DNA from: Schizochytrium sp. TIO01
Taxonomy: Eukaryota; Sar; Bigyra; Thraustochytrida; Thraustochytriidae
Assembly (NCBI GenBank): GCA_004764695.1
Contig: CM015709.1
Span: forward strand, 1-41,662
DNA: 41,662 nucleotides
Direction: 5' to 3'
Shown here in pieces: positions 1 through 11,367 of the stretch. The position numbers were made by a program, and so were the translations under genes. Each line of letters starts with the position of its first letter. The first letter of the stretch is position 1. The notes under the pieces are model-generated. The model saw nothing but the letters and a program-made list of their open reading frames with translations. It ran no database searches and had not been told where the DNA came from.

Positions 1-176
1 AATTGATTACGCGCATCTTCAAAAGGATCAAATCCACATTCATATGGAGAAACTTTTTCAGCGTAATTATTTTGAGTAGCCAACAAAAAAGAAGCTATAA
101 AAATAACAAAAGAAAGGATTGCAGCAACTATGCAAAAAATAAGAATAAAAGAATATTCAAAAAGCAAAAAAGTCAT
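1..176 (-). CDS. nad3: NADH dehydrogenase subunit 3, 5' part (gene spans the window ends)
   Basis: Membrane subunit of complex I in the inner mitochondrial membrane. ATG is at 176 on the minus strand. The frame carries a first hydrophobic helix and then the conserved loop motif SPYECGFDPF, which includes the family's conserved loop Cys. It runs open to base 1 and continues in frame at base 41662: the join gives [20 protein letters not shown], the expected nad3 sequence. The joined gene is 363 nt (120 aa), the normal family length. trnD ends 14 nt upstream. The clean join shows that the window is a circularised molecule cut inside this gene. Confidence 0.95.
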   Translation of the reverse strand, partial: MTFLLFEYSFILIFCIVAAILSFVIFIASFLLATQNNYAEKVSPYECGFDPFEDARNQ

Positions 177-190
177 TTAATAAAAAGAAA

Positions 191-265
191 CGGAAGAAAC
201 GAGATTTGAACTCGCGACATTAAGCTCGACAAGCTTACGCTCTAACCAACTGAGGCTATTCCTCC
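191..265 (-). tRNA. trnD: tRNA-Asp (GTC)
   Basis: Acceptor GGAGGAA pairs with TTCTTCC (one G-U). The anticodon stem TAAGC/GCTTA holds loop TTGTCGA, anticodon GTC. The T-loop is TTCAAAT. The D-arm is slightly irregular, with one extra base. The 5' end abuts the last base of rps12, so cleavage here would generate the rps12 3' end. Confidence 0.93.
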
Positions 266-629
266 ATAATTGTTTAGGGGCTCCATATTTAGAACGCGAT
301 GTTTTTCGTTTTATAACACCGGCAGTATCTTTAGCCCCACGTACAATTTTATAACGAACTCCAGGTAGATCCTTAACACGACCTCCACGAACCAATACGC
401 TAGAATGTTCTTGAAGGTTATGTCCTTCGCCTGGAATATACGCAGAAATAATGTTTTTATTACTCAAAAGCACTTTGGCTACTTTACGTACAGCAGAGTT
501 AGGCTTTTTTGGAGACATAGTAAAAACTTTCAAACAAACACCACTTGCTTGGGGTGCTTTTTTCAAAGCAGTTTCTTTTTTAATGAAACTACTTTTTTTA
601 CGTTTTATAGATTGCAAAAGAGTGGACAT
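266..629 (-). CDS. rps12: Ribosomal protein S12, with incomplete stop codon
   Basis: Small-subunit protein of the decoding centre. The sequence carries the hallmark [15 protein letters not shown] and [20 protein letters not shown] and reaches the usual C-terminal RSKYGAPK. It has 121 codons from ATG at 629. No stop follows in frame at the expected end: the coding sequence ends ...CAA TTA T and the next base is G1 of trnD. Cleavage at trnD plus polyadenylation would give TAA. Without that step the frame would read through the whole tRNA to 177, adding about 29 unrelated residues. rps7 lies 7 nt upstream, the usual rps12-rps7 pairing. Confidence 0.93.
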
Positions 630-636
630 TTATTTA

Positions 637-1032
637 TTAACGAGCTTTTTCAATAGATTTCAAAGAAGTAATTTTTTTTATAAATACACTCCCTTGATTT
701 GATTGACTAGATATAATTTCTTTAAAAAATACTTGAGAAAAAGAAGCTTTTTGGGCAGAACGAACAAAAGAAGATATACTTTTCAACATTTGTTTTGATT
801 TTGAAAGGGGTATAATAACAACTGCATTACGTTTATGAAGAAGCCTTTTTTGAGCTAGCGGCAAAGAGGCTTTATCAAAACTTTTTTTCATAAAACTAGA
901 AAAACTAATAAGTTTTTCAGAATTTGAAACTGAACTTTTCAAAAAAAGCAAGCATGTTTTAGCAAGATTTTTTTTTGCCACTTTACGAGTACCTTTATTT
1001 ATAATAAATGAATTTAGTTTAGAAAAGAACAT
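637..1032 (-). CDS. rps7: Ribosomal protein S7
   Basis: Small-subunit head protein, 131 aa, shorter than the bacterial 156. It is divergent but recognisable: basic N-terminus with KGTRKVAKKNLAK, a central VVIIPLSKSKQMLKSISSFV where S7 has its VPV..RR segment, and a C-terminal FFKEIISSQSNQGSVFIKK that matches the conserved EI..A..G.G.A.KKK region. Its position next to rps12 supports the call. Its ATG overlaps the nad6 stop by one base (TAATG), which suggests both are translated from one mRNA. Confidence 0.85.
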   Translation of the reverse strand: MFFSKLNSFIINKGTRKVAKKNLAKTCLLFLKSSVSNSEKLISFSSFMKKSFDKASLPLAQKRLLHKRNAVVIIPLSKSKQMLKSISSFVRSAQKASFSQVFFKEIISSQSNQGSVFIKKITSLKSIEKAR

Positions 1033-1640
1033 TAATTACGTTTAAACAAAAAAACAGCTTTATTTGATTGGCGCGAAAGTTGTTGATAAACTTTTTGTTT
1101 TTTAAAAATCAAAGATTGGCTATTATAAAATAGGGTTGGATTTAGTGTCAAAACGATAGCACCTACCATGGCAATTAGCAAAACAAACCCGGCTAGCAAA
1201 AAAGGTACAAAATAATAAGAATACAAAACGTTTGCTATAAGCAATACGTTTTGGGATGAATCGTATGAAGAAAACCAAGAAAAATATGATTGTTGAAAAA
1301 AAAGACTTGTATTATATGAAAAATTTTGGGTTATTACAAAAAAACTACAAAAAATGACAGCAAAAAACAGATAACCAAAAAAATTTGAAGAATGTTCTCG
1401 AGAAACTGCAACATTCAACATTATAACAACAAAAAGAAAAAGTACTGCGATAGCACCTACGTAAACAATCAAAAGCAAAAAACCAAGAAATTCTAGCTCA
1501 AACAACAAAAGGATTGCGGATGCATTACAAAAACCAAGAATAAGATAAAATACCGAATAAACAGGGTTAGTTGTTATAATAACAAACAAACTAGAAATTA
1601 GCAAAATAGAGCTAAAAATATAAAAAAGAAAGGAAAGCAT
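1032..1640 (-). CDS. nad6: NADH dehydrogenase subunit 6
   Basis: Complex I membrane subunit, 202 aa from ATG at 1640. The N-terminal helices include NPVYSVFYLILGFCNASAIL and the conserved ELEFLGFLLLIVYVGAIAVLFLFVVIMLN segment with the glutamates and YVGAIAVLF motif of the family; later comes LLIAMVGAIVLTL. A polar, basic tail of about 25 residues follows the last helix. It lies between trnP and rps7 and ends by a one-base overlap with the rps7 start. Confidence 0.95.
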   Translation of the reverse strand: MLSFLFYIFSSILLISSLFVIITTNPVYSVFYLILGFCNASAILLLFELEFLGFLLLIVYVGAIAVLFLFVVIMLNVAVSREHSSNFFGYLFFAVIFCSFFVITQNFSYNTSLFFQQSYFSWFSSYDSSQNVLLIANVLYSYYFVPFLLAGFVLLIAMVGAIVLTLNPTLFYNSQSLIFKKQKVYQQLSRQSNKAVFLFKRN

Positions 1641-1652
1641 TTAAAATAAAGA

Positions 1653-1726
1653 TCGGGGAGGTATGACTTGAACATACGACTTTTAGTTCCCAAAACTAAC
1701 ACGCTAACCAACTGCGTTACACCCCG
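1653..1726 (-). tRNA. trnP: tRNA-Pro (TGG)
   Basis: Cloverleaf with anticodon stem TTAGT/ACTAA and loop TTTGGGA, anticodon TGG. T-arm GTATG TTCAAGT CATAC. Acceptor CGGGGTG/CTCCCCG has one T-T mismatch at the sixth pair. Only 6 nt separate it from trnM. Confidence 0.92.
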
Positions 1727-1732
1727 AAAATT

Positions 1733-1806
1733 TAGCGATAGCAAGATTTGAACTTGCAACCCCAGGATTATGATTCCCATGCTCTAACCAACTGAGCTAT
1801 ACCGCC
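1733..1806 (-). tRNA. trnM: tRNA with anticodon CAT, probably elongator Met
   Basis: Acceptor GGCGGTA/TATCGCT, D-arm GCTCAGTTGGTTAGAGC, anticodon loop ATCATAA, T-loop TTCAAAT. A separate initiator tRNA is at 41388-41459, so this is the elongator Met gene or an Ile-CAT (lysidine) gene. The sequence alone does not settle which. It lies just downstream of cob. Confidence 0.85.
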
Positions 1807-1814
1807 AAAACGTT

Positions 1815-2963
1815 TTAAAGTGATGCTCGCATTAGCATACTTTCAAAACGACCCAAAAGAGGAATTAGAACTAGCAAAAAGAAGAAGTAGAAAACAGTAC
1901 AAACTTGCCCAATTTCTACATAAGGATATTCAACTACATTTTGACCAATCCAACCCAAAATCATACAATCAACAACAAACAACCAAAAAAATTTTCGGAA
2001 AATAGGACGAAATACAGATGAACGAACTTCTGAAGTGTTAATGAATGGCAAAGCCATCAAACAAACGATAGCACCAAACATAGCAATAACACCACCCAAT
2101 TTGTGAGGAATAGAACGCAAAATAGCATAGAATGGCAAAAAGTACCATTCAGGAACAATGTGTGCAGGAGTAACCATAGGATTTGCCATAATATAGTTAT
2201 CACTGTGACCCAAAACATTTGGAGCAAAAAACACAAAATAAGAGTAAACAATAAACAAAAGAATCAACCCAAATAGATCTTTAACATAAAAATAAGGATA
2301 AAAACTAATGGTATCAGATTTTGAATCTACTCCCAAAGGGTTGTTTGATCCATCTTGGTGCAAAAGTACCAAGTGAACCAATGCCAAAGCTGCAATAACA
2401 AAAGGCAAAATATAGTGCAAACTAAAGAAACGATTTAGAGTAGGATTATCTACTGAAAAACCTCCCCAAACCCAATTAACCACAGATTCACCTACAGCAG
2501 GAATAGCAGAAATAAGATTAGTAATAACGGTAGCTCCCCAAAAAGACATTTGACCCCAAGGAAGAACATATCCAATAAAAGCAGTAGCCATCATCAAAAT
2601 AAAAATAACTACTCCAGAACACCATAGCAATTCACGAGGATGCGCATATGATCCATAGTATAGACCACGAAACATGTGAATGTAAACAACAATAAAAAAG
2701 AAACTTGCTCCATTTGCATGAAGGTAACGAAGAAGCCAACCATTATTTACATCACGCATAATATGTTCTACACTACTAAAAGCGAGATCTACATGAGGAG
2801 TATAATGCATAGCAAGAAAAACACCAGTAAGAATTTGAACAACCAACATAAGCCCTGACAAAGATCCGAATCCCCACATATAACTAATATTGATAGGAGT
2901 AGGGTAGTCAACGATATGATTATTGATAATAGCCAGAATAGGCTGTTTAGTCCAACGTTTCAT
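1815..2963 (-). CDS. cob: Cytochrome b
   Basis: Core subunit of the bc1 complex (complex III), 382 aa, normal length. The four haem ligands are in place: His82 and His96 in helix B, His183 and His197 in helix D. The Qo motif [16 protein letters not shown] is present. ATG at 2963 begins [10 protein letters not shown]. It overlaps the 3' end of nad9 by 17 nt in another frame. No intron. Confidence 0.98.
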   Translation of the reverse strand: MKRWTKQPILAIINNHIVDYPTPINISYMWGFGSLSGLMLVVQILTGVFLAMHYTPHVDLAFSSVEHIMRDVNNGWLLRYLHANGASFFFIVVYIHMFRGLYYGSYAHPRELLWCSGVVIFILMMATAFIGYVLPWGQMSFWGATVITNLISAIPAVGESVVNWVWGGFSVDNPTLNRFFSLHYILPFVIAALALVHLVLLHQDGSNNPLGVDSKSDTISFYPYFYVKDLFGLILLFIVYSYFVFFAPNVLGHSDNYIMANPMVTPAHIVPEWYFLPFYAILRSIPHKLGGVIAMFGAIVCLMALPFINTSEVRSSVFRPIFRKFFWLFVVDCMILGWIGQNVVEYPYVEIGQVCTVFYFFFLLVLIPLLGRFESMLMRASL

Positions 2964-3540
2964 TTAAAAATAAAGAAATAACAGGCTTAGTAAGCTGAGA
3001 AGAAGAATTAAAAGTATAATTACGGAATTCTTGAGAAAGTTCAAGTGGTTCACAAACAACTCGTTTTTTTTCAATATCGTAACGCAATTCATGAAATCCA
3101 GTTAGAGGAAAATCTTTACGCATAGGATGCCCTTCAAAACCGTAGTCAGTTAGAATACGACGAAGATCAGGGTGATTTGAGAAAAAGATTCCAAAAAGAT
3201 CAAATGCTTCTCGCTCATACCAATTCGCGGATTCATGAATAGATGTAATAGAAGGTACTGCTTCTTCTGAAGCAAGATTTACTTTAACAGTAATTCGACA
3301 GTTATACCTAATAGATAGCAGTTGATAAACTACTTCAAAGCGATTTGCTCGAAAAGGGTAATCTACCCCTGCGATATCACTCAAAACAATAAACTGGCAA
3401 TGTGAATTACTTTTTAGAAAACGTATTACATCAATTAGAGATTCTTTTTTAACGACCAAAGTGATATGATCATTTATAAAGAAACTACCATTTAGCACGT
3501 TTGCAAGAACTGAGCTAATCCATTTATAGAAAGTAAACAT
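2947..3540 (-). CDS. nad9: NADH dehydrogenase subunit 9 (30 kDa)
   Basis: Peripheral-arm subunit of complex I (NuoC family), 197 aa. The family signature is clear: [20 protein letters not shown] followed by [23 protein letters not shown] is at 3540, after trnV. The last five codons and stop overlap the start of cob, giving a coupled nad9-cob pair. There is no fusion with another gene. Confidence 0.96.
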   Translation of the reverse strand: MFTFYKWISSVLANVLNGSFFINDHITLVVKKESLIDVIRFLKSNSHCQFIVLSDIAGVDYPFRANRFEVVYQLLSIRYNCRITVKVNLASEEAVPSITSIHESANWYEREAFDLFGIFFSNHPDLRRILTDYGFEGHPMRKDFPLTGFHELRYDIEKKRVVCEPLELSQEFRNYTFNSSSQLTKPVISLFLNETLD

Positions 3541-3551
3541 ATAATAAAATT

Positions 3552-3625
3552 TAGGCAGCAGCGGACTTGAACCGCCAACCTCTTCGGTGTAAACGAAATG
3601 CTCTAACCTATTGAGCTAACTGCCT
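3552..3625 (-). tRNA. trnV: tRNA-Val (TAC)
   Basis: Acceptor AGGCAGT/GCTGCCT, D-arm GCTCAATAGGTTAGAGC, anticodon stem TTTCG/CGAAG with loop TTTACAC (anticodon TAC), T-loop TTCAAGT. Lies between trnI and nad9. Confidence 0.93.
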
Positions 3626-3635
3626 TATAAAGGGA

Positions 3636-3708
3636 TAGGCGTAAAAGGATTTGAACCTTTGGTCTTTCGATTATCAACCGAAAGCTTTAACCACTAAGCT
3701 ACACGCCC
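3636..3708 (-). tRNA. trnI: tRNA-Ile (GAT)
   Basis: Acceptor GGGCGTG/TACGCCT, D-arm GCTTAGTGGTTAAAGC, anticodon stem TTCGG/TCGAA with loop TTGATAA (anticodon GAT), T-arm AAAGG TTCAAAT CCTTT. Starts 5 nt after the nad4L stop. Confidence 0.94.
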
Positions 3709-3713
3709 ATGCT

Positions 3714-4022
3714 TCATCCTTGAAGCAAATTAACTGTTTTTATTTCTACACTAGTATGAACTTTAAAATAACAAACCAAAATAGCCAAACCAATCGCGGA
3801 TTCTGCCGCTGCAACAGTAAGAACAAATAGTGAAAATACTTGGCCATAAAGATCATCCAAATAAACAGAAAAAAACAAAAATTGAAGATTTACAGCTAGC
3901 AACATAATTTCAATTGATATCAAGATAATCAAAATACTTTTCCTGTTTAGAACAATACCACATACTCCAATAAAAAACAAACAAAAACTAACAAAAATAA
4001 AATAAAAGATATCCAAAAACAT
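3714..4022 (-). CDS. nad4L: NADH dehydrogenase subunit 4L
   Basis: Small complex I membrane subunit (NuoK), 102 aa. Contains [20 protein letters not shown] and [20 protein letters not shown] with the conserved membrane glutamates, and ends NLLQG, a common end for the family. The stop is TGA at 3714-3716. If TGA coded for Trp the frame would run into trnI, so this is good evidence that TGA is a stop here. Its 5' end overlaps nad1 by 35 nt. Confidence 0.96.
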   Translation of the reverse strand: MFLDIFYFIFVSFCLFFIGVCGIVLNRKSILIILISIEIMLLAVNLQFLFFSVYLDDLYGQVFSLFVLTVAAAESAIGLAILVCYFKVHTSVEIKTVNLLQG

Positions 4023-4992
4023 GTAAAGAAATATACCAATTAAAACTCAATAGAATACTTGCAGTCAAAATAGTCCAACTTATAGACAAAGGAAGAAATA
4101 CTTTCCATCCAAGGCGTATTAGTTGATCATAACGATAACGAGGATATGCGGCACGGACCCAAATAAACAAACTAATAAAAAAGAATGTTTTAATAGCAAA
4201 ACAAAAACAACCTTCAAAAATTTGCAATGGAAATAGCCATCCTCCTATAAATAGAATAACATTTAGAGAACTTATCAAAATTATATTACCATATTCACCC
4301 AAAAAGAACAATGCAAAACCCATAGCAGAATATTCAACATTATACCCGGAAACAAGTTCAGCTTCAGCTTCAGGCAAATCAAAAGGGTGACGATTTGTTT
4401 CAGCCAAACATGAAACAAAAAACAAAATAAATATAGGTAGCAAAGGCACACAATACCAAATAGCTTCTTGAGCCAAAACAATTTGAGTAAGGTTTAGAGA
4501 ATTTGCACAAAGAATAACGTTTATTATAATAAAACCTATTGAAATTTCATAGGAAACTATTTGGGCAGCAGAACGAAGGGCACCCAAAAAAGCGTATTTT
4601 GAGTTACTTGCCCAACCAGAAATAATAATACCGTAAACTCCTAGAGACGAAATTGCAAAGATATACAAAACACCTACATTTAGATCAGCAAACACATAAG
4701 TTTCATTTACGGGAATAACTGCCCAACCTATAAGACTCAAGAAAAAAGTAATTATTGGAGCAATTACAAACAAAGCTTTGTTTGAACTACTTGGCAAAAC
4801 AGTTTCTTTCAACAATAGTTTAAGACCATCTGCAAAGGCTTGCAACAATCCGAAAGCTCCAATAATATTTGGACCTCGCCTACGTTGAATACTACTCAAA
4901 ACTTTTCGCTCAGCCACAGTAAACAATGCAATACCTACTAGCAAAGGAACTACGATACCCAAAACTTTAAGTACACTTTCAATATAAAACAT
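3988..4992 (-). CDS. nad1: NADH dehydrogenase subunit 1
   Basis: Complex I membrane subunit at the quinone site (NuoH), 334 aa. I chose ATG at 4992 ([12 protein letters not shown]), which puts VPLLVG and [16 protein letters not shown] at family distance from the start. Upstream in-frame codons lie inside nad11. The later loop has [20 protein letters not shown], diagnostic for nad1. It overlaps nad11 by 14 nt and nad4L by 35 nt, so nad11-nad1-nad4L form a tight cluster. Confidence 0.96.
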   Translation of the reverse strand: MFYIESVLKVLGIVVPLLVGIALFTVAERKVLSSIQRRRGPNIIGAFGLLQAFADGLKLLLKETVLPSSSNKALFVIAPIITFFLSLIGWAVIPVNETYVFADLNVGVLYIFAISSLGVYGIIISGWASNSKYAFLGALRSAAQIVSYEISIGFIIINVILCANSLNLTQIVLAQEAIWYCVPLLPIFILFFVSCLAETNRHPFDLPEAEAELVSGYNVEYSAMGFALFFLGEYGNIILISSLNVILFIGGWLFPLQIFEGCFCFAIKTFFFISLFIWVRAAYPRYRYDQLIRLGWKVFLPLSISWTILTASILLSFNWYISLHVFGYLLFYFC

Positions 4993-5611
4993 TGTATTTT
5001 TTAATAGAAATAAAACCAACAGGACATAGATCAATAATATTACCGGAAAGTTTTGATTTAAGAGATTTTTGGACAAAAGTACCAATTTCAGAGGCATATC
5101 CACGACCGGTTATACCAAAAAAAGAATAACCAGCAACTTCATTTAGAAAACGAACACAACGAGTACAATGGATACACCTGGTTATAATTATAGAAATAAA
5201 AGGACCTACATTCTTATCAACCACACTACGTTTTTTTGAAAAAAAACGAGAAGAATTAGTTCCATAATGAAAAGATTGATTTTGCAAATCACATTCACCC
5301 CCTTGATCACAAATAGGACAATCCAGAGGATGATTAATCAACAAAAACTCTATTACAGCTTCACGTGCTTTTTTTACCAATGGAGTATCAGTAAAAATTT
5401 TTATATTTTCACTTACGGGCATTGCACACGAAGCTACAGGTTTAGGAAATTTTTCGATTTCCACCAAACATATACGGCAATTACCTGCGATAAGCAAACG
5501 TTCATGAAAACAAAAACGAGGAATTACAACACCGACTTTTGCACAAGCTTGAAATACGGTTGAATTTTTCTGTACAAGTACTTTAGAATTGTTAATATAT
5601 AGAGAAATCAT
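4979..5611 (-). CDS. nad11: NADH dehydrogenase subunit 11, N-terminal Fe-S part only
   Basis: 75-kDa subunit of complex I (NuoG), 210 aa against roughly 690 for the full protein. All cluster ligands of the N-terminal region are visible: Cys34/45/48/62 for the 2Fe-2S cluster, His94 with Cys98/101/107 for the His-ligated cluster ([17 protein letters not shown]), and Cys146/149/152/196 for the next 4Fe-4S cluster. The frame then ends cleanly. The molybdopterin-like C-terminal domain is absent from the window, so it is probably nuclear-encoded or lost. The same truncation is known from ochrophyte mitochondria. The stop overlaps nad1 by 14 nt. Confidence 0.95.
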   Translation of the reverse strand: MISLYINNSKVLVQKNSTVFQACAKVGVVIPRFCFHERLLIAGNCRICLVEIEKFPKPVASCAMPVSENIKIFTDTPLVKKAREAVIEFLLINHPLDCPICDQGGECDLQNQSFHYGTNSSRFFSKKRSVVDKNVGPFISIIITRCIHCTRCVRFLNEVAGYSFFGITGRGYASEIGTFVQKSLKSKLSGNIIDLCPVGFISIKKYNVLY

Positions 5612-5614
5612 ATT

Positions 5615-7093
5615 TTATAAATAAAAAACTGAAAGCAAAACGCTACAGCTAGTATGTAGAGGATCCAAAAAAATACCGGGAAAGATACCCCCAAAGATAG
5701 TAAGAAACAACAATGGCATAAACACCCAAAATTCTTGTTTTGTAATATCAAAAGAAACTTGAATGTATTGCAATTTGAGGTTACCGTAACACAGACGATT
5801 AAAAAGCCATAGAGAATACGCACTTCCCAAAATCATACTAGTCGCGGCTACAAAAGCTACGAATGAATTAGCATAAAAAGTACCAAACAAGATAAGGAAC
5901 TCTCCAACAAAACTGGAAGTACCTGGCAATGCAATATTTGCTATAGTAAATACAAGAAATAGAATTACAAAAAGAGGCATAGTATGCACAAGTCCGCCAT
6001 AATATTTAATCAATCGGCTATGATGACGATCATACAATACACCTACACACAAAAACAAAGCTCCTGAAACAACACCGTGTGATAGCATTTGAAAAATAGC
6101 ACCTTCAACACCTACCAAATTAAAACTAAACAAGCCAATTACAGTTATATTTATGTGAGCAACTGAAGCGTAAGCAATCACACGTTTTATATCACTTTGA
6201 CGAATAGCGGTTATTGAAGAATAAACAACTGCCAAAGATGCCAAAGTAAATACAAAAGGACGAAAATAAAAACTAGCCAATGGAAACAATGGCAAAGAAT
6301 AACGGATTATACCGTAAGTACCCAATTTCAAAAGCACTCCAGCTAGTAGAACAGAACCCGCAGTAGGTGCTTCTACGTGCGCTTCAGGCAACCACAAATG
6401 TACAGGCAACATAGGCACTTTAACAGCGAATGAGAAAAAGAAAGCTAGCCACAAAATTTTTTGACGTTCAGGACTAAAACTAGTTTCCAAAAGCATCAAA
6501 TAATGAGTACTACCGCATTCTATATAGATGAATACGATAGCAAGCAATATAAATAGAGAACCAAAAAGAGTGTACATAAAAAATAGATAAGATGCACGAA
6601 TTTTACGTTCACGGGAACCCCAAACACCGATAATAAAAAACATAGGCATCAAAACGGCTTCAAAAAAAGTATAAAAAACGATCAAATCTAGTGAAGTAAA
6701 TACGATAAAAATCATACTTTCTATCAAAAGAAAAAGAGCAAAATAATGACGATCAGTAAAAAGATGATTTTTTGTTTTTACAGACGACCAAGAAGATAGA
6801 AGACAAATAGGAATTAGAAAAGCTGTCAATAGAATAAAGAACAAAGAAATTCCATCGACTCCAAAGGTAATAGCTAGATTGGATGAACTAAACCAATTAT
6901 AAGTTTCTACGAATTGAAACGCACCGTTGTTATTATCAAAAAACACCCACATTAGAATAGAAATATAAAAACTAATAAGTGATGCTCCCAAAGCAAGTTG
7001 CTTTGATACTTTATTTGATAGTGGAAAAATCAAAAGAAAACTACCGATAAAAGCGGGAATACCAATAAGGTAAGAAATATAAAGAAATGACAT
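5615..7093 (-). CDS. nad4: NADH dehydrogenase subunit 4
   Basis: Antiporter-like proton-pumping subunit of complex I, 492 aa, normal length. Recognised by FFEAVLMPMFFIIGVWGSRE, by VKVPMLPVHLWLPEAHVEAP (transmembrane Lys and PxHxWLPxAHxxAP) and by SVAHINITVIGLFSFN. ATG at 7093. Its stop is 3 nt before the nad11 start. A 27-nt spacer with a small perfect hairpin separates it from cox1. Confidence 0.97.
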   Translation of the reverse strand: MSFLYISYLIGIPAFIGSFLLIFPLSNKVSKQLALGASLISFYISILMWVFFDNNNGAFQFVETYNWFSSSNLAITFGVDGISLFFILLTAFLIPICLLSSWSSVKTKNHLFTDRHYFALFLLIESMIFIVFTSLDLIVFYTFFEAVLMPMFFIIGVWGSRERKIRASYLFFMYTLFGSLFILLAIVFIYIECGSTHYLMLLETSFSPERQKILWLAFFFSFAVKVPMLPVHLWLPEAHVEAPTAGSVLLAGVLLKLGTYGIIRYSLPLFPLASFYFRPFVFTLASLAVVYSSITAIRQSDIKRVIAYASVAHINITVIGLFSFNLVGVEGAIFQMLSHGVVSGALFLCVGVLYDRHHSRLIKYYGGLVHTMPLFVILFLVFTIANIALPGTSSFVGEFLILFGTFYANSFVAFVAATSMILGSAYSLWLFNRLCYGNLKLQYIQVSFDITKQEFWVFMPLLFLTIFGGIFPGIFLDPLHTSCSVLLSVFYL

Positions 7094-7101
7094 AATTTTT
7101 T

Positions 7102-7116
7102 AAAGCTAAAAGCTTT
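7102..7116 (-). other. Small hairpin in the cox1-nad4 spacer
   Basis: Perfect 6-bp inverted repeat AAAGCT-aaa-AGCTTT in the 27-nt spacer between cox1 and nad4, one of the few junctions with no tRNA. Its role is unknown. It might mark a processing or termination point, but so short a stem can arise by chance in AT-rich DNA. Confidence 0.4.
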
Positions 7117-7120
7117 TAAT

Positions 7121-8695
<1,575 letters not shown>

Positions 8696-8716
<21 letters not shown>

Positions 8717-8860
8717 GAAATGTTGTAATTCTTTTTTTTGAAATTCTTTTTGAATATTTTTAATATTCTTTTTAAATGTTTTAATAAGATTATTAGAATT
8801 ACCAAAAAGCAAAAAAGCGATAAGTACAACAAAACAAATTTGAAAAAAGCTAAGATACAT
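8696..8860 (-). CDS. tatA: TatA-like twin-arginine translocase subunit (small)
   Basis: A 54-codon frame between cox2 and trnW. It has the TatA/TatE layout: a short N-terminus, one hydrophobic helix (about residues 4-19), the hinge LLFG (Gly20), then a Lys-rich, probably amphipathic helix ([17 protein letters not shown]). TatA forms the pore that works with TatC, and tatC is also in this genome (22779-23504). ATG at 8860 overlaps the end of cox2 by 11 nt in another frame. The first in-frame stop (TAG, 8696-8698) lies 21 nt inside trnW, so the mature C-terminus is uncertain. Call based on architecture and the FG motif; a chance hydrophobic frame cannot be fully excluded. Confidence 0.65.
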
Positions 8861-9623
8861 ATACTAAAAATAAAGCGTCTTCTAGTTTAGCAGCTACCCA
8901 AGAAACGTAATCTTCTAGTTTCAAAGCTTCTACTGCGATAGGCATAAATCCATGGTTTACACCACAAATTTCACTACATTGACCATAAAAAACACCAGGA
9001 CGTTGAATAAACAAACTAGCTTCGTTAAGACGACCAGGGCAAGCATCCATTTTAACTCCAAAAGACGGTACAGTCCAAGAATGTAGCACATCAGCACTGG
9101 TTACAATAAGACGAACATGAGTATCAACAGGCAATACTACACGGTTATCTACTTCCAACATTCGCAAATCTCCCAAAGACAATTCATCATCAGGCAACAT
9201 GTAAGAATCGAAAACTAGATTTTCTCCATCTTCATTTTCATAGTCAGAGTATTCGTATGACCAATACCATTGATGCCCAATAACTTTCAAAGTAACAGAG
9301 GGATCTACTACTTCATCTACAGAGTATAGAAGAGCAAAAGAAGGAACTGCAATAATCATAAGAAGAACTGCAGGAATCAAAGTCCAAATAATTTCAATAG
9401 TAGTTCCGTGAACTACAGCTGAAGGGTTAGGGTTGGTTTTTACGTTGAAATGCATTACGATACGAGTAAGCATCCAAAAAACAAAAACTACAACAAAAAC
9501 CATAATAAACATCAAATCGTGATGAAATCGAATAATACCTTCTGCGATAGGAGTAGCAGGGTCTTGAAATCCGAATTGCCATGGAGTAGCAGCATCACAA
9601 TAACCAAACAAAGTAAAAAGCAT
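8850..9623 (-). CDS. cox2: Cytochrome c oxidase subunit 2
   Basis: Complex IV subunit carrying the CuA centre, 257 aa. Two N-terminal helices are followed by [12 protein letters not shown] (aromatic electron-entry patch) and the CuA ligands His181, Cys216, Glu218, Cys220, His224 and Met227 ([15 protein letters not shown]). ATG at 9623 ([12 protein letters not shown]) is preferred; longer in-frame extension runs into trnN. Gene is intact, not split. Stop TAG at 8850. Confidence 0.98.
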   Translation of the reverse strand: MLFTLFGYCDAATPWQFGFQDPATPIAEGIIRFHHDLMFIMVFVVVFVFWMLTRIVMHFNVKTNPNPSAVVHGTTIEIIWTLIPAVLLMIIAVPSFALLYSVDEVVDPSVTLKVIGHQWYWSYEYSDYENEDGENLVFDSYMLPDDELSLGDLRMLEVDNRVVLPVDTHVRLIVTSADVLHSWTVPSFGVKMDACPGRLNEASLFIQRPGVFYGQCSEICGVNHGFMPIAVEALKLEDYVSWVAAKLEDALFLVYVS

Positions 9624-9641
9624 ATATAAAAATTTAATAAA

Positions 9642-9713
9642 CTCCCTAGATTGGATTTGAACCAACGACAATTTGGTTAACAGCCAAATGCTCTACCCCT
9701 GAGCTACTAGAGA
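9642..9713 (-). tRNA. trnN: tRNA-Asn (GTT)
   Basis: Acceptor TCTCTAG/CTAGGGA, D-arm GCTCAGGGGTAGAGC, anticodon stem TTTGG/CCAAA with loop CTGTTAA (anticodon GTT), T-loop TTCAAAT, discriminator G. Lies between atp6 and cox2. Confidence 0.94.
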
Positions 9714-9735
9714 ATGTAGTAAACCTACATAATAA

Positions 9736-10491
9736 TTAATGACCTCCGTGAACCATATCACCTGTCATTAGACAAGTCAACATAGTAAATACGTAAGCCT
9801 GAATAAATGCAACAGCAGTTTCTAGAAACAACAAAAGAAACAATACTCCCATAGGAATAAAGTGAGCTAGAAAAAAAACATTTCCTGCCAATAGCATAGA
9901 CCAACAAAAACCTACAATAACTTTCATAAGAATGTGACCAGCCATCATGTTTGCAAAAAGTCGAATACCCAATGCGGCTAGAGGAATAAAAAAACTCAAA
10001 AGTTCAACAACTACGAAGAAAGGCACCATTGCAAAAGGAATACCTCCAGGCAAAAGAACACCCAAAATACGAATACCGTGATGTTTAATACCTACATATA
10101 GTTTACCTACCCATACCAAAGCAGACAAAGTAAAAGTAACAATCAAATGAGAAGTAACTGTAAAGCTATAAGGAACCATTCCAAAAGTGTTTGCCAAAAG
10201 CAAAAACATAAAAAGTCCAAAAATAAAAGGCACAAAAGTTTGACCTTTAGCACCCATATTTTCTTCTACCATATCAGCACTGAAAGAATAAAAATTTTCA
10301 AACAACAATTGCCAACGATTTGGAATAAAGAACCCACTACCATTAGAATAAACCAATTTAACAAAAAAAACGTATACCAAACAAATCAAAAGCAAAAAAA
10401 AGCTAGAGTTTGTAAATGAAAGATCAAAAGCTCCTATGCGCAAAGGCAAAATAGGATAAATTTCAAACTGTTCCAAAGGACTAAAAAACAT
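9736..10491 (-). CDS. atp6: ATP synthase subunit a
   Basis: Fo proton-channel subunit, 251 aa. The essential arginine is Arg177 in LAALGIRLFANMMAGH; the C-terminal helix ends AYVFTMLTCL. ATG at 10491. The cox3 stop lies 1 nt upstream, so the pair is probably translated from one mRNA. Confidence 0.97.
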   Translation of the reverse strand: MFFSPLEQFEIYPILPLRIGAFDLSFTNSSFFLLLICLVYVFFVKLVYSNGSGFFIPNRWQLLFENFYSFSADMVEENMGAKGQTFVPFIFGLFMFLLLANTFGMVPYSFTVTSHLIVTFTLSALVWVGKLYVGIKHHGIRILGVLLPGGIPFAMVPFFVVVELLSFFIPLAALGIRLFANMMAGHILMKVIVGFCWSMLLAGNVFFLAHFIPMGVLFLLLFLETAVAFIQAYVFTMLTCLMTGDMVHGGH

Positions 10492-10492
10492 A

Positions 10493-11281
10493 TTAATTTC
10501 CCCACCAATAAATACTTACAAAAAGAAACAACCAAACAACATCCACAAAGTGCCAATACCAGGCAGCAGCTTCAAATCCAAAATGATGTTGTTTTGTAAA
10601 GTGATATGCAAATACACGATAAAGGCATACGGTCAAAAAAACAGTTCCTACGAATACGTGGAAACCATGAAAACCGGTTGCCATATAAAAAGTACTTCCA
10701 TAAATACCATCTGCGATGGTAAATGGAGCATTTTTATATTCAAACAATTGCAACCCTGTAAAAACTACCGCCAAAGCAACAGTAATAGACAAAGAAAGAA
10801 TTGCTTCTTTTCGATAACCTGCAATAATAGCATGATGCGCCCAAGTAACAGAAGCACCAGAACTAAGAAGAATTACAGTGTTCAAAAAAGGAACTTCCCA
10901 AGCGGAAAGGGTTTCAATACCTTTAGGAGGCCATACAGAACCAATTTCAGGAACAGGTGCTAGACTTGCCCAAAAGAAAGCCCAAAAGAAAGCAAAGAAA
11001 AGCATTGCTTCGGATACAATAAACAAGATTATACCAAAACGAAGCCCCAATTGTACAATTGAAGTGTGTTGCCCTTCAAAAGTACCTTCTCGAACTACAT
11101 CACGCCACCACACAAACATAGTGTACAATAGCATAACGAATCCAAAGAATAGAAAGCTACCTCCACCGTTATAGTTATGCATAAAAAGAACACCACCTGT
11201 AGTGGTAATAAAAGCAGAAATAGAAGCGACCATTGGCCAAGGACTAGGGTCGACAAGATGAAAAGGATGTTTTTGTGTCAT
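10493..11281 (-). CDS. cox3: Cytochrome c oxidase subunit 3
   Basis: Complex IV subunit III, 262 aa, normal length. Begins [12 protein letters not shown], contains [16 protein letters not shown], and ends [20 protein letters not shown] followed by WWGN, all typical of the family. ATG at 11281 follows trnE. The stop (10493) leaves a 1-nt gap to atp6. Confidence 0.98.
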   Translation of the reverse strand: MTQKHPFHLVDPSPWPMVASISAFITTTGGVLFMHNYNGGGSFLFFGFVMLLYTMFVWWRDVVREGTFEGQHTSIVQLGLRFGIILFIVSEAMLFFAFFWAFFWASLAPVPEIGSVWPPKGIETLSAWEVPFLNTVILLSSGASVTWAHHAIIAGYRKEAILSLSITVALAVVFTGLQLFEYKNAPFTIADGIYGSTFYMATGFHGFHVFVGTVFLTVCLYRVFAYHFTKQHHFGFEAAAWYWHFVDVVWLFLFVSIYWWGN

Positions 11282-11295
11282 TTTCTAATAAGAGT

Positions 11296-11367
11296 TACCC
11301 TTAGAGAGAATTGAACTCTCACTTGAGCTACGAAAAAGCTATGTTCTAACCATTAAACTATAAGGGC
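11296..11367 (-). tRNA. trnE: tRNA-Glu (TTC)
   Basis: Acceptor GCCCTTA/TAAGGGT, D-arm GTTTAATGGTTAGAAC, anticodon loop TTTTCGT (anticodon TTC), T-arm GAGAG TTCAATT CTCTC. The anticodon stem has one mismatch at its outer pair. Its G1 directly follows the last base of rps10. Confidence 0.92.

Noticed and set aside
10147-11174. Plus-strand open frames opposite atp6 and cox3, and others opposite cob, nad5 and nad11
   Set aside because: They are antisense shadows of conserved genes, with no family motifs and biased composition.
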